Below are positions 1 through 8,117 of a stretch of DNA of 64,000 nucleotides, piece after piece. Made by a program: the position numbers and the translations under genes. Below the pieces are notes generated by a model. That model was not told the origin of the DNA. It saw nothing but the letters and a program-made list of their open reading frames with translations, and did not search any database. Position 1 is the stretch's first letter. Each line of letters opens with the position of its first letter. The DNA is from Bacillus sp. OV322 (GTDB lineage Bacteria > Bacillota > Bacilli > Bacillales > DSM-1321): positions 186,001 to 250,000 of the forward strand of contig NZ_FOMA01000002.1 in NCBI RefSeq assembly GCF_900112495.1, in the 5' to 3' direction.

Positions 1-17
1 GTGATGGATATCCTGGT

Positions 18-548
18 TTATTTAATCCAGCGCTTTGCGCCAGCGTATGCTTTTGACCAGTATTTGGTGTTAAGCTTCTCCATTGTTACGCCTTTGCTTG
101 TTACAGCATAAAACGTGTTTTTGCCTGTGTAAATACCGGCAAAAGTAGGTGTTTTTCCATTGAAACTGAAGAATACGACATCACCTGGCATTAAATCCTT
201 CATCGACTTCACAGTCATGCCTTGTTTATATTGCTTGGCTATTGTTCTTTCCACTTTTATTTTTGAGGGGTTTGCATGGGTGTAAACATAGGAAATATAA
301 CCTGAAGCATCAAATCCCTTCAGAGATTGACCGCCATATTTGTATGGCTTTCCTTTAAGGGAAGCTGCATACATGGCTACATTTTTCCGGATGGCATCCG
401 CATCCATCTTTTTGACGATTTCCATAGCAGGCTCTTTCGTCCCTGCATGTGCTGCAGCGGCAGGCTGTGCTGAAGCTGCACCAAATAATGCTGAAAAGGC
501 CAATGCTCCTGAAGCAGCCATCATTGATAAGGATTTCTTTGACGTCAT
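18..548 (-). CDS. secreted NlpC/P60-like protein, catalytic residues lost
   Basis: This encodes a 176-residue exported protein. Residues 1-30 form a signal peptide (basic MTSKK start, hydrophobic core, an Ala-rich stretch with possible AXA cleavage near residue 27). Residues about 55-176 have the NlpC/P60 fold signature, including KPYKYGG, the GYISYVYTH helix, PGDVVFF, GIYTGK and the closing YWSKAYAGAKRW. Active NlpC/P60 endopeptidases have a Cys in D-C-S-G; here it is D-A-S-G (Ala81). The expected His before GIY is Phe136, and the third polar position is Tyr147. The fold therefore seems kept without peptidase chemistry, which suggests a cell-wall-binding or regulatory role (inference). The ATG at 548 is chosen because GAGGAG lies 5-6 nt upstream; an in-frame ATG at 563 sits upstream of that RBS. 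Confidence 0.85.
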   Translation of the reverse strand: MTSKKSLSMMAASGALAFSALFGAASAQPAAAAHAGTKEPAMEIVKKMDADAIRKNVAMYAASLKGKPYKYGGQSLKGFDASGYISYVYTHANPSKIKVERTIAKQYKQGMTVKSMKDLMPGDVVFFSFNGKTPTFAGIYTGKNTFYAVTSKGVTMEKLNTKYWSKAYAGAKRWIK

Positions 549-776
549 AGTATCTCCTCGCAATCTTTTGGATTTTCAATCACTTTTCATGTACCCGTTT
601 GCCTTAAAAGAAAACGCAGCAATGCCGTCAGGACAAAAAACTCCGCGATGAGAAGACAATATGTTATAGTGTGTAAAAAAAGCATATTAGTGGAAGTATG
701 TTAATAAAAGCTGTTTCTGAAAGATAACAATGGGGAACTTAATACAGTGCAAAAGAAAAAATGCGGGGTGTATTCA

Positions 777-1646
777 TTGATTCAAACGATAGCAATTGAT
801 ATGGACGGAACATTATTAAATAAGCAGCAAAAAGTAAGTGCGGAAAATAAAAGAGCTATAGAGCATGCACAGAAAGAGGGAGTGGAAATCGTTATTGTAA
901 CAGGGCGTTCTTTTCAGGAAGCCCGGTTTGCTTTGGACGAGGCAAATATCGTGTGCCCGGTGATCTGTGTAAATGGTGCCGCCGTTTTTTCTGAAAGCGG
1001 CGTGCCTGCCTATTCAAGTACACTCGATGTCAAGGACGTCATATTTGCTGCCAAAACCCTTGATGAGAAGAAAATTTACTTTGAAATTTACACGGATAAA
1101 GGGGTATACTCCAGGAACTACGAGAAATCAGTCAATGCATTGATTGATATCTTTATAACGGCCAATCCAGAACTTGACCGGCAAACAGCCACAGATCATG
1201 CCATGGAGCGCTTGACGCTGGGACATGTCATTTCGGTTGAAAACTATGACATATTATATAATAACCCTGAACTTCAGTATTTAAAGCTTCTTGCATTCTC
1301 AAATGATGATAACAAAATGAATGCCACAGCTGAATTTTTGACTGAAGAAAACCGTTTTGCAGTCAGCTCTTCCGGATTTGACAACCTGGAAATCACAAAT
1401 AAGCAAGCCCAAAAAGGAATTACTCTCAGGAAATACCTGGAGAGCAAGGGGAAATCCCTGGAACAGGCAATGGCAATCGGAGATAATTATAATGATATCT
1501 CCATGTTTAAGGCCGCCGGAATTTCTGTTGCAATGGGGAATGCACCGCATGAAATTCAGCAGCAGGCTGACTTTGTCACAAAACGCAATGATGAAGATGG
1601 CGTAGCACATGCTATCTTAAGCGTGCTTGAGGGCCGGGAAATCTAA
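777..1646 (+). CDS. Cof-type HAD-superfamily phosphatase
   Basis: This is a cytosolic HAD hydrolase of the Cof/YkrA type, which dephosphorylates sugar phosphates or nucleotide-like substrates; the substrate cannot be read from the sequence. Motif I is IAIDMDGTLL (nucleophile Asp8, acid/base Asp10), motif II is VTGRS, and motif IV is GDNYNDISMF near residue 230; a long C2-type cap lies between them. The length of about 289 aa is usual for the family. The TTG at 777 is preferred because GGGGTG lies 6 nt upstream and it gives the normal family start MIQTIAIDMDGTLL. The GTG at 747 would add ten residues. The gene stands alone and ends at a terminator. Confidence 0.88.
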   Translation: MIQTIAIDMDGTLLNKQQKVSAENKRAIEHAQKEGVEIVIVTGRSFQEARFALDEANIVCPVICVNGAAVFSESGVPAYSSTLDVKDVIFAAKTLDEKKIYFEIYTDKGVYSRNYEKSVNALIDIFITANPELDRQTATDHAMERLTLGHVISVENYDILYNNPELQYLKLLAFSNDDNKMNATAEFLTEENRFAVSSSGFDNLEITNKQAQKGITLRKYLESKGKSLEQAMAIGDNYNDISMFKAAGISVAMGNAPHEIQQQADFVTKRNDEDGVAHAILSVLEGREI

Positions 1647-1778
1647 CAGCCGGAAGCTTCCTGGTGCTTGGCTTGGCATCTGCGGGCATATTTTTTAATA
1701 ATTTTTATGAATAAAAAAAGCAAAAAGGGGCTATCCTTAAAGCATGATGAATTTTTCATAGTAATCCCCCTTTTTTAG

Positions 1779-1808
1779 AGCCTGCTGCATGCAGGCTATT
1801 TTTTATGT
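1779..1808 (+). terminator. intrinsic terminator after the Cof-type phosphatase
   Basis: A perfect 7-bp stem AGCCTGC/GCAGGCT with a 5-nt loop is followed by ATTTTTTAT. It sits downstream of the phosphatase gene on the plus strand. Confidence 0.75.
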
Positions 1809-1811
1809 AAA

Positions 1812-1852
1812 AAAACCTTCAAGGCGGGAATGTTTCCTGCTTTGAAGGTTTT
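1812..1852. terminator. bidirectional terminator between convergent genes
   Basis: The inverted repeat AAAACCTTCAA...TTGAAGGTTTT, with A and T runs on both sides, lies between the convergent phosphatase and bshB2 genes. It can end transcription from either side. Confidence 0.75.
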
Positions 1853-1860
1853 ATAAACGA

Positions 1861-2535
1861 TTATTTTTTGGGCCACTGATAGGTCCAAAGCCGTTCATTG
1901 CGGATCCAGGAAAGAAGCTGCGGATCGTTGTTCTTCATTTTGTCTGCCCATGTGGCAAGCATGGATTCAGTCTGGGAGCGGTGAGCTTTCATGGCTGCCA
2001 GCTTTTTATCCTGGACAGCAGTGACATCATGGGTGATGTCAGCCTCACCGAGTTCATCTGTACAATTATTTGAAAATGCGGCGCAATACAGCTTTGGCCG
2101 GCTTGCTTCATCAATGCGTTCTACAGCACGGACCACTGCTCTGCCTGTTGCTTCATGATCGGGATGGACACTGTATCCGGGGTAGAATGTGATGATTAGA
2201 GAAGGATCCAATTCGCTGATTATAGCGGAAATTTTTCCTGTCAGCTCCTCATCGTCCTCGAATTCAACTGTTTTATCACGAAGTCCCATCATGCGCAAAT
2301 CCTTGATGCCTATTGCATCTGCAGCATCCTGCAATTCCTTTTTGCGGATTTTAGGAAGCGATTCTCTTGTTGCAAATGGCGGATTGCCCAGGTTACGGCC
2401 CATTTCGCCCAATGTCAGGCAGACATAGGTTACAGGGGTGCCCATTTCTGCGTAAGAAGCAAGTGTTCCGGAAACTCCAAATGCCTCATCATCAGGATGA
2501 GGAAATACAACTAGTACCTGACGTTCTTTTTCCAA
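1861..2535 (-). CDS. bshB2: bacillithiol biosynthesis deacetylase BshB2 (YojG)
   Basis: This is a zinc-dependent LmbE/PIG-L-type deacetylase. In bacillithiol synthesis it removes acetyl from N-acetylglucosaminyl-malate, and it may also act in bacillithiol-conjugate turnover. The metal motif is PHPDDEAFG near residue 12, with the downstream HPDHEATGRAV motif near residue 125. The 224-aa length fits YojG-type BshB2. The start is TTG at 2535, with AAAGGAG 8 nt upstream. The gene follows yojF with 58 bp between them, the same pairing as yojF-yojG in B. subtilis, so the two are probably one transcript. Confidence 0.92.
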   Translation of the reverse strand: MEKERQVLVVFPHPDDEAFGVSGTLASYAEMGTPVTYVCLTLGEMGRNLGNPPFATRESLPKIRKKELQDAADAIGIKDLRMMGLRDKTVEFEDDEELTGKISAIISELDPSLIITFYPGYSVHPDHEATGRAVVRAVERIDEASRPKLYCAAFSNNCTDELGEADITHDVTAVQDKKLAAMKAHRSQTESMLATWADKMKNNDPQLLSWIRNERLWTYQWPKK

Positions 2536-2593
2536 TGTATGTGCTCCTTTCTAATACCTATCCCGCTTTAACGGCAAGTTAGGCCTCTGCCTG

Positions 2594-2941
2594 TTATTCA
2601 AAAGGGAAGGGACTGATTTCGAGTGCTACTGCAAGCTTGCCTGTGAAATCAAGCCCGGCAAGCAGCAATCTTCCCTGATTATCAATTTCATAGTGGGTCA
2701 GGCCTTCAGCATAGACCCAGCCTATCTCAAGCTTCAAACCAACCCTGTAGGGATCGGTTCCTGCTATTTTCCCATGTTCATATTGAACGAATGCATTGCG
2801 TATATAAGCTCCTGCTGAGAAAAAAGATTCATCATTATGAGTGGCATATGCACCGTTCGTTGTTTCAAGATGCAAATACACATCTTGTTGGGCAAACGAA
2901 TCTATAGCCTGCTGCACTCCTGTGCGATCGATTGGTTTCAT
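2594..2941 (-). CDS. yojF: YojF family protein (DUF1806)
   Basis: A small 115-aa soluble protein of the YojF family with no assigned biochemical function. It has no membrane segment or catalytic motif that I recognise. It starts with ATG at 2941 behind a strong AAGGAGGAG. It is the first gene of the yojF-bshB2 pair; the conserved linkage suggests a role in low-molecular-weight thiol metabolism (inference only). Confidence 0.88.
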   Translation of the reverse strand: MKPIDRTGVQQAIDSFAQQDVYLHLETTNGAYATHNDESFFSAGAYIRNAFVQYEHGKIAGTDPYRVGLKLEIGWVYAEGLTHYEIDNQGRLLLAGLDFTGKLAVALEISPFPFE

Positions 2942-3072
2942 TGCAACTCCTCCTTCAATAGCCCGGCAATCTGAATATCTATAGCTAATGTATAGTATCT
3001 TTCTATCTTACTAAAAACATAAGCAAAAAGCGAAAGGATGAGATTGAGTTTTCCAGAAAAGCTTTCACAGTT

Positions 3073-3115
3073 CAAAAAAAGAGCCTTGTCCTAAAAGGAA
3101 CAAGCACTCTTTGCG
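3073..3115 (-). terminator. terminator after pdxK
   Basis: On the minus strand, AAAGAGTGCTTGTTCC pairs with GGACAAGGCTCTTT and is followed by a T run. It lies directly downstream of the pdxK stop. Confidence 0.75.
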
Positions 3116-3119
3116 CATC

Positions 3120-3950
3120 TTATTTTTCAGTTTCCGGACGGCCTGCACCATAGCTGCGGTATGCACCGTGCATAACAGGGCCGACATACTGGTTTAGCTT
3201 CCATGAATGGCGGATTGCTTCGGAAACGAATTCCTTGGCAGTATAAATGGCTTCCTTCACAGATTTTCCTTTTGCTAGCTCCGCTGTTATTGCAGCAGAA
3301 TAAGTGCATCCGGCTCCATGCGTATAAGCAGTTTCAACCTTTTCTGACTCAAGGATTTCAAACTCTTTTCCATCATAAAGCAAGTCAATTGCTTTTTCAT
3401 GTTCAAGCTTGCTTCCGCCTTTGATCAATACATATTGAGCACCAAGTTCATGGATTTTTTCAGCGGCTTTTTTCATATCATCAACAGTTTTAATAGGTCC
3501 AGTTTGTGATAATTGCCAAGCTTCAAAAAGGTTCGGTGTTACAACAGTCGCACGCGGAACCAATACTTCGCGAAGCGCCACGGCTGTTTCCGGATTCAGA
3601 ACCTCATCTGTTCCCTTGCACACCATAACTGGATCGATGACAACATTCTTTAATTGATTTTCATCAATTGTACGGGCGGCGAGCTCAATGATTTCCACTG
3701 TTCCGAGCATCCCGGTTTTCATGGAATCAATGCCGGTTGAAAGAATTGTATCTAATTGAGCCTTTAGTGCATCTATATCTTGGGTGAATACTTTATGGTT
3801 CCAATTATCCTTGGGATCCATAGTTGCAATAACTGTTAAAGCGGTCATTCCATAAACGCCAAGCTCCTGGAATGTTTTTAAATCTGCCTGGATTCCTGCT
3901 CCGCCGCTGGCATCTGAGCCCGCGATGGAAAGTGCCTTTTTCATTGTCAT
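3120..3950 (-). CDS. pdxK: pyridoxine/HMP kinase PdxK (ThiD family)
   Basis: This ribokinase-fold kinase of the ThiD/PdxK family phosphorylates pyridoxal or pyridoxine (PLP salvage) and possibly hydroxymethylpyrimidine. It opens with ALSIAGSDASGGAGIQADLK and keeps VVIDPVMVCKG, VTPNLFEA and the anion-hole motif THGAGCTYSAA. The whole sequence closely resembles the B. subtilis ywdB/pdxK product (271 aa) as I remember it. ATG 3950 is used: GGAGG lies 8 nt upstream and the next in-frame Met is only two codons on. A longer reading frame reaching 4133 has no RBS and adds unrelated residues. It is divergent from mobA. Confidence 0.93.
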   Translation of the reverse strand: MTMKKALSIAGSDASGGAGIQADLKTFQELGVYGMTALTVIATMDPKDNWNHKVFTQDIDALKAQLDTILSTGIDSMKTGMLGTVEIIELAARTIDENQLKNVVIDPVMVCKGTDEVLNPETAVALREVLVPRATVVTPNLFEAWQLSQTGPIKTVDDMKKAAEKIHELGAQYVLIKGGSKLEHEKAIDLLYDGKEFEILESEKVETAYTHGAGCTYSAAITAELAKGKSVKEAIYTAKEFVSEAIRHSWKLNQYVGPVMHGAYRSYGAGRPETEK

Positions 3951-4150
3951 TATACGTGCCTCCCCAAAAAGATCTGCGGTATTTCTTTTGAAATATCTTA
4001 TGATTAGTATACCATATTCGGCTAAAACTACATGAAATGAGATTTCCGAGGACGGCAATAACTTCAAGTGCATGAATAAGGAAAATGGAGTAATCTTGTA
4101 CAATAGCCGATAATAAAGTCCGGCAGGTACCATGTGAAGGAGAATGATTT

Positions 4151-4792
4151 ATGAAGGACACAGAAAAGAGAAAAAGTGAAACAACAGCTATTCTTCTGGC
4201 CGGCGGGAAGTCAAGCAGGATGGGTGTAAATAAGGCTCTCTTAAGTATGTCACATGGAGTTAATATTGCTGCCATTGCCGGGGAATTAGAGAAAGAAGCG
4301 GGTGGCGCGCTGCTGATTACAAATACCCCGGAATCTTACAAATTCCTTGGTTTGCCGATGATTGCAGACCGCTATAAAGATTCTGGCCCTTTAGGGGGAA
4401 TTCACGCCGGGCTGTGTGCTTCAAAGACTGACATCAACCTTATTGCTGCTTGCGACATGCCATTTATTAAGGCTGAAGCTGCCCGTGAGATGGTTATGCA
4501 TATAGGGGAATATGACGCAGCAGTTCCTGAGATTCATGGCCAGATGCATCCTTTATTTGCTGTGTACAGAAGATCTTGTCTGCCCGTATTGCAGGCATGT
4601 CTGGAGGAGGGGCAGCTGAGAGTGCGCCAATTCTTAAATGGAGTACGCGTAAAAGTGCTAAAGGAAACTGATTTTAAACTATTCCATCAGCAGCCTGAAT
4701 TTTTCCCCCACATCTTCTACAATATGAATGACCGTGAGGAGTATGAAAAGGCAAAAAAGCTGGAACGGGAATACCGGCATTTCCTCAATTAA
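4151..4792 (+). CDS. mobA: molybdenum cofactor guanylyltransferase MobA
   Basis: This transferase attaches GMP from GTP to molybdopterin-Mo to form the guanine dinucleotide cofactor. The nucleotide-binding start ILLAGGKSSRMGVNKALL is at residues 14-31. GPLGGIHAGL and the metal site AACDMPF near residue 100 are also typical of MobA. The length of 213 aa is normal. ATG 4151 has AAGGAG 9 nt upstream. It heads the Moco block mobA-moaE-moaD-moeB, although a hairpin at 4807-4845 separates it from moaE. moaA, moaB, moaC and moeA are not in this window. Confidence 0.92.
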   Translation: MKDTEKRKSETTAILLAGGKSSRMGVNKALLSMSHGVNIAAIAGELEKEAGGALLITNTPESYKFLGLPMIADRYKDSGPLGGIHAGLCASKTDINLIAACDMPFIKAEAAREMVMHIGEYDAAVPEIHGQMHPLFAVYRRSCLPVLQACLEEGQLRVRQFLNGVRVKVLKETDFKLFHQQPEFFPHIFYNMNDREEYEKAKKLEREYRHFLN

Positions 4793-4806
4793 TAGCTGGA
4801 TGAAAT

Positions 4807-4845
4807 GCTGTATGTTTTATAAGTAATGGTTTAGAAGCATACAGC
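4807..4845. other. inverted repeat between mobA and moaE
   Basis: The perfect 8-bp arms GCTGTATG and CATACAGC are separated by 23 nt. The 3' side is followed by TTTGT. It could be a weak terminator for mobA; an AT-rich TATAATTTATAT segment follows at about 4868 and could promote moaE. Confidence 0.4.
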
Positions 4846-4923
4846 TTTGTAAACAGAGTTCAATAGCATATAATTTATATGATACATCTTGGTAAGCAAT
4901 TTTTTATAAAAAGGATGAAATTC

Positions 4924-5388
4924 ATGAATTATGAAATATCAGGGACTCCTATTCAAATACAAGACGTGATTGATAAAGTAGCGGATCGAAATGCAGGAGC
5001 AATCACTACTTTTATCGGAACTGTCAGGGAAATGACCAAGGGAAAGAAAACCTTGCATTTAATATATGAAGCATACGAAGCGATGGCTGTGAAAAAGCTG
5101 GAGCAGATTGGGCTTGAAATCAAGGAACGCTGGCCAGATGCGAAAACGGCCATTACCCATCGTACCGGCAGACTTGAAATAACGGATGTGGCAGTGGTCA
5201 TTGCTGTAAGTACGCCGCACCGGAATGATGCCTATGAAGCCAACCGCTATGCCATAGAAAGAATTAAGGAAATTGTTCCGATCTGGAAAAAGGAACATTG
5301 GGAAGATGGAGAAAAGTGGATCGGAAATCAAAAAGAGACCATCAGTTATCCATCCGGAAAACCTGAAGGAGTGGATTTGAATGATTAA
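4924..5388 (+). CDS. moaE: molybdopterin synthase catalytic subunit MoaE
   Basis: This is the large subunit of molybdopterin synthase; it transfers two sulfurs from thiocarboxylated MoaD to cyclic pyranopterin monophosphate. Diagnostic stretches are GAITTFIGTVRE, LIYEAYEAMA, ITHRTGRLEI and the lysine-bearing PIWKKEHWEDGEKW near the C-terminus. It is 154 aa long. ATG 4924 is chosen: GGATG lies 6 nt upstream and MNYEISGTPI fits the family start, whereas upstream Met codons have poor spacing. Its last 8 bp overlap moaD, suggesting translational coupling of the two subunits. Confidence 0.92.
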   Translation: MNYEISGTPIQIQDVIDKVADRNAGAITTFIGTVREMTKGKKTLHLIYEAYEAMAVKKLEQIGLEIKERWPDAKTAITHRTGRLEITDVAVVIAVSTPHRNDAYEANRYAIERIKEIVPIWKKEHWEDGEKWIGNQKETISYPSGKPEGVDLND

Positions 5389-5614
5389 GGTTTTATTTTT
5401 TGCTCATTTAAAGGATGCAGCTGGAAAAGATGAAATTTCTATTGAGGGAAGCGGCATGACAGTTTCCGGCCTTAAGGACAGAATCGCTTCTGAATTTGGC
5501 ATTGACACGCTTGATTCTGCCATGACAGCCATCAATGAAGAATTTGCCGATGAGGATACAGTTCTTCAAGAGGGAGACACCGTTGCTTTTATTCCGCCGG
5601 TCAGCGGGGGGTAA
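5381..5614 (+). CDS. moaD: molybdopterin synthase sulfur carrier subunit MoaD
   Basis: A 77-aa ubiquitin-fold sulfur carrier. The C-terminus is PPVSGG; the terminal Gly-Gly is the site adenylated by MoeB and then thiocarboxylated. MIKVLFFAHLKDAAGKDEI is a typical MoaD opening. It overlaps moaE by 8 bp and is followed 6 bp later by moeB, so carrier, acceptor and activating enzyme are co-translated. Confidence 0.93.
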   Translation: MIKVLFFAHLKDAAGKDEISIEGSGMTVSGLKDRIASEFGIDTLDSAMTAINEEFADEDTVLQEGDTVAFIPPVSGG

Positions 5615-5620
5615 TGAAGG

Positions 5621-6640
5621 ATGAATGAGCGCTATTCCAGACAAACTCTATTCGCCCCTGTCGGTGAAAAAGGGCTTGATAAAATCAGGGAAAAGCATGT
5701 ATTGCTGATTGGGGCAGGTGCTCTTGGGTCTGCAAATGCGGAAATTCTGGCAAGGGCTGGCATCGGCAAGCTAACTATTGTGGATCGTGATTATGTGGAA
5801 GAAAGCAACCTGCAGCGCCAGCAGCTGTACACGGAGGAAGATGTGAAAGAAAAGCTGCCTAAAGCTGAGGCGGCCAAAAAGCACTTGCAGCTCATAAACA
5901 GCGAGGTCGATATAAGGGCTGTTATTATGGATGCGACAGCCGTGAGTCTCGGGGGATTGCTGGAAGGTGTATCACTGATCATGGATGCGACAGATAACTT
6001 TGAAACAAGGATGGTTATCAACGATCTTTCCCAGAAACATCGGATACCCTGGATATATGGAGCTTGTGTCGGAAGTGTGGGAATGAGTTTCACTATAATC
6101 CCGGGTGTGACTCCTTGCCTGAATTGTCTGCTGAGATCGATGCCCATACAGGGTATGACCTGTGATACCGGGGGCATTATTTCTCCAGCGGTCATGATGA
6201 CGGTTGCCCATCAGTCTGCCGAGGCTTTTAAGATTCTAGTAGAGGATTGGGAAGCTGTTTCTCCAGGCTTTTCTACCTTTGATGTTTGGAGAAATCAATA
6301 TCAGACTATAAAAATGGGCAAGGCAAAGAAAAAGGATTGCCTTTCCTGCGGCGAAAATGCAGTTTATCCATTTTTACAGCTTGAAAATGCCACAAAGTCC
6401 ACAGTTCTATGCGGCCGGGATACGGTTCAGATAAGGCCGCCCCGTTCACTTGCTATCAAGCTTGATAAGCTTGCTTGTGATTTGGCAGGAAGCGGGTATC
6501 AAGTGAAATCGAATCCATTTTTAGTTTCCCTGGAGCATGAGGGAGAAAGAATGGTTGTTTTTGGGGATGGACGGGCATTGATTCACGGCACAAAGGATCT
6601 TGCACATGCCAAAGCCTTCTATCAGCGGATTATGGGCTGA
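5621..6640 (+). CDS. moeB: MoaD-activating adenylyltransferase MoeB (ThiF/HesA family)
   Basis: This E1-like enzyme adenylates the C-terminal glycine of MoaD. The Rossmann ATP site is LLIGAGALGSANAEILARAG (residues about 28-47), followed by VDRDYVEESNLQRQ and DATDNFETRMVIND. Zinc-binding CLNC and CLSC pairs are both present. The 339-aa length matches Bacillus MoeB/ThiF proteins with an extra C-terminal domain of about 90 residues. ThiF is a close relative, but position directly after moaD favours MoeB. The start is ATG 5621; the GGGGGG of the moaD end can serve as an RBS. Confidence 0.9.
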   Translation: MNERYSRQTLFAPVGEKGLDKIREKHVLLIGAGALGSANAEILARAGIGKLTIVDRDYVEESNLQRQQLYTEEDVKEKLPKAEAAKKHLQLINSEVDIRAVIMDATAVSLGGLLEGVSLIMDATDNFETRMVINDLSQKHRIPWIYGACVGSVGMSFTIIPGVTPCLNCLLRSMPIQGMTCDTGGIISPAVMMTVAHQSAEAFKILVEDWEAVSPGFSTFDVWRNQYQTIKMGKAKKKDCLSCGENAVYPFLQLENATKSTVLCGRDTVQIRPPRSLAIKLDKLACDLAGSGYQVKSNPFLVSLEHEGERMVVFGDGRALIHGTKDLAHAKAFYQRIMG

Positions 6641-6658
6641 AAATTAAAGAGGTATAAA

Positions 6659-6706
6659 AAAATCCAGCGCCTTATGGCCCTAAGAGGCTAAGGTGCTGGA
6701 TTTCTT
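6659..6706. repeat. short family B-like palindrome after moeB
   Basis: The arms AAATCCAGCGCCTTA and TAAGGTGCTGGATTT pair almost perfectly. AATCCAGC-GCCT matches the left end of the longer family B repeats seen at 16708, 30532 and 42496. It probably also terminates moeB transcription. Confidence 0.65.
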
Positions 6707-6711
6707 TATGG

Positions 6712-6739
6712 AAAAGGGCTGCAGTCTGCAGCCCTTTTT
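6712..6739. terminator. bidirectional terminator between moeB and the YflT-family gene
   Basis: AAAAGGGCTGCAG and CTGCAGCCCTTTTT form a perfect stem with A and T runs on both sides, between two convergent genes. Confidence 0.85.
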
Positions 6740-6756
6740 GTGTTTCATTTATTGGA

Positions 6757-7086
6757 TCAATCAGCATCCTTGCTTGCTACTAGCACAACCTTGCCTTTAT
6801 CCAATTCTTTTTCATATTGGGCAGCTTCTGTTTCTGTCAGGCCAAGATTGCCCATTCTATTGCGAAGCTCATCGCCGCGTGATTTGAATAGATTTCCCAC
6901 TGAATCCAGAAGGCCTTGTTCTTTAACGCCTACTGATTCTGTGTCAGTATTTTCCGTTAAGTGCTCTGAACGGTCTTTATCATGTGCAAAAAGATAAATA
7001 TCTTCATTTGTAAAGCCTGAAGTTGTCAACTCATCAATCTTTTCTTTTGCCTGAACGCCATTTTCTAATACATGTACTTGATACAT
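6757..7086 (-). CDS. YflT-family general stress protein (GSP17M-like)
   Basis: A 109-aa soluble protein of the heat-induced stress protein YflT family. The N-terminal half (VHVLENGVQAKEKIDELT, EDIYLFAHD) carries the family domain, followed by an acidic linker and a second helical segment. Its molecular role is unknown; relatives belong to the sigma-B general stress regulon. ATG 7086 has AAGGAGGAA upstream. A sigma-B-like promoter is visible at 7159-7184 on the minus strand. Confidence 0.82.
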   Translation of the reverse strand: MYQVHVLENGVQAKEKIDELTTSGFTNEDIYLFAHDKDRSEHLTENTDTESVGVKEQGLLDSVGNLFKSRGDELRNRMGNLGLTETEAAQYEKELDKGKVVLVASKDAD

Positions 7087-7158
7087 AATGAAATTCCTCC
7101 TTAAGATTTATCCGTTTTGATATTTTTAAATGATATGGTGAATAGCTATATTTTATAT

Positions 7159-7184
7159 GTAGCCGTTTAGATAGAATCTAAAAC
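7159..7184 (-). promoter_or_regulatory. sigma-B-like promoter for the YflT-family gene
   Basis: Reading the minus strand, GTTTTA (7184-7179) is followed after 14 nt by GGCTAC (7164-7159). The recalled sigma-B consensus is GTTTAA-N13/15-GGGTAT, so there is one mismatch in -35 and two in -10. It is supported mainly by the gene family's known regulation. Confidence 0.4.
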
Positions 7185-7302
7185 ATCTATTTTCTGCCAT
7201 CATTAAAATCCCGCCAGCAGAACCATGGTCTGCGGCAAGCTAAAGTTCCTTTCTTATCGTATAATGTTAGAAGACAACGTACGGAGAAAGGAGATAGGGG
7301 AA

Positions 7303-7989
7303 ATGACTGCAAAAATTCTTCATAATGACTGGGAGCCTTTGCTGGCAAGTGAATTTGAGAAGCCCTATTATTTGGAACTGAGAGAGTTCCTAAAGAATGA
7401 ATATGCACAAAGGACGATATATCCTGAGCAAAATGATATTTTTAACGCCTTGCATAACACGTCCTTTGAAGATGTAAAGGCTGTCATACTTGGACAAGAT
7501 CCTTATCATGGACCGCATCAGGCTCATGGGCTAAGCTTTTCAGTTAAACCGGAAGTACGGATTCCTCCTTCTTTGAAAAATATATTCAAAGAGCTGAGAG
7601 ACGACCTCGGCTGCAGCATTCCAAATCATGGCTATTTAATACAATGGGCGAAGCAGGGAGTACTTCTCCTGAATACGGTATTAACTGTCAGGGAGGGTGA
7701 AGCGCATTCCCATAGGGGAAAAGGGTGGGAAACGTTCACCAATAAGGTGATTGAAACTCTGAGCAGCAGACAAAAGCCCATTGTATTTGTGTTATGGGGC
7801 AAGCCGGCTCAAAGTAAAATACCTTTAATTGACACCAGCAGACACAAAATCATTACATCAGTTCATCCAAGTCCGCTTTCAGCCAGCAGAGGTTTTTTTG
7901 GCAGCCGGCCATTCTCTGCCGTAAATGCTTACCTTAAAGAAGCAGGAGAAACGGAAATTGACTGGCAAATCCATGATTTAGACAAATGA
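7303..7989 (+). CDS. ung: uracil-DNA glycosylase, family 1
   Basis: It excises uracil from DNA as the first step of base excision repair. The catalytic motif is [10 protein letters not shown] at residues 61-70 (general base Asp66). The second motif is [18 protein letters not shown] near the C-terminus, and [12 protein letters not shown] is also conserved. The length is 228 aa, usual for Ung. ATG 7303 is preferred to upstream codons because of AAAGGAG and the family start; the longer reading frame to 7225 has no homology. It is followed by the parS-like site and ywdI, as at the B. subtilis ywdG (ung) locus. Confidence 0.96.
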   Translation: MTAKILHNDWEPLLASEFEKPYYLELREFLKNEYAQRTIYPEQNDIFNALHNTSFEDVKAVILGQDPYHGPHQAHGLSFSVKPEVRIPPSLKNIFKELRDDLGCSIPNHGYLIQWAKQGVLLLNTVLTVREGEAHSHRGKGWETFTNKVIETLSSRQKPIVFVLWGKPAQSKIPLIDTSRHKIITSVHPSPLSASRGFFGSRPFSAVNAYLKEAGETEIDWQIHDLDK

Positions 7990-8002
7990 TAAAAATCGAC
8001 AA

Positions 8003-8018
8003 TGTTCCACATGAAACA
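8003..8018. promoter_or_regulatory. parS-like Spo0J/ParB binding site
   Basis: TGTTCCACATGAAACA differs at one base from the Bacillus parS consensus TGTTNCACGTGAAACA (central G to A). It lies in the ung-ywdI intergenic gap. Origin-proximal parS sites are expected in this chromosome segment. The single mismatch at the centre of the palindrome leaves real doubt about affinity. Confidence 0.6.
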
Positions 8019-8117
8019 TTTTGTGAATCATAATTTCCAATCAAGTTTTGAATGGAAATGCCATTTTTGTTATGCTGAAAAAGGAAAATGATCTGGCATC
8101 TGAATGAGGTGGGAAAA

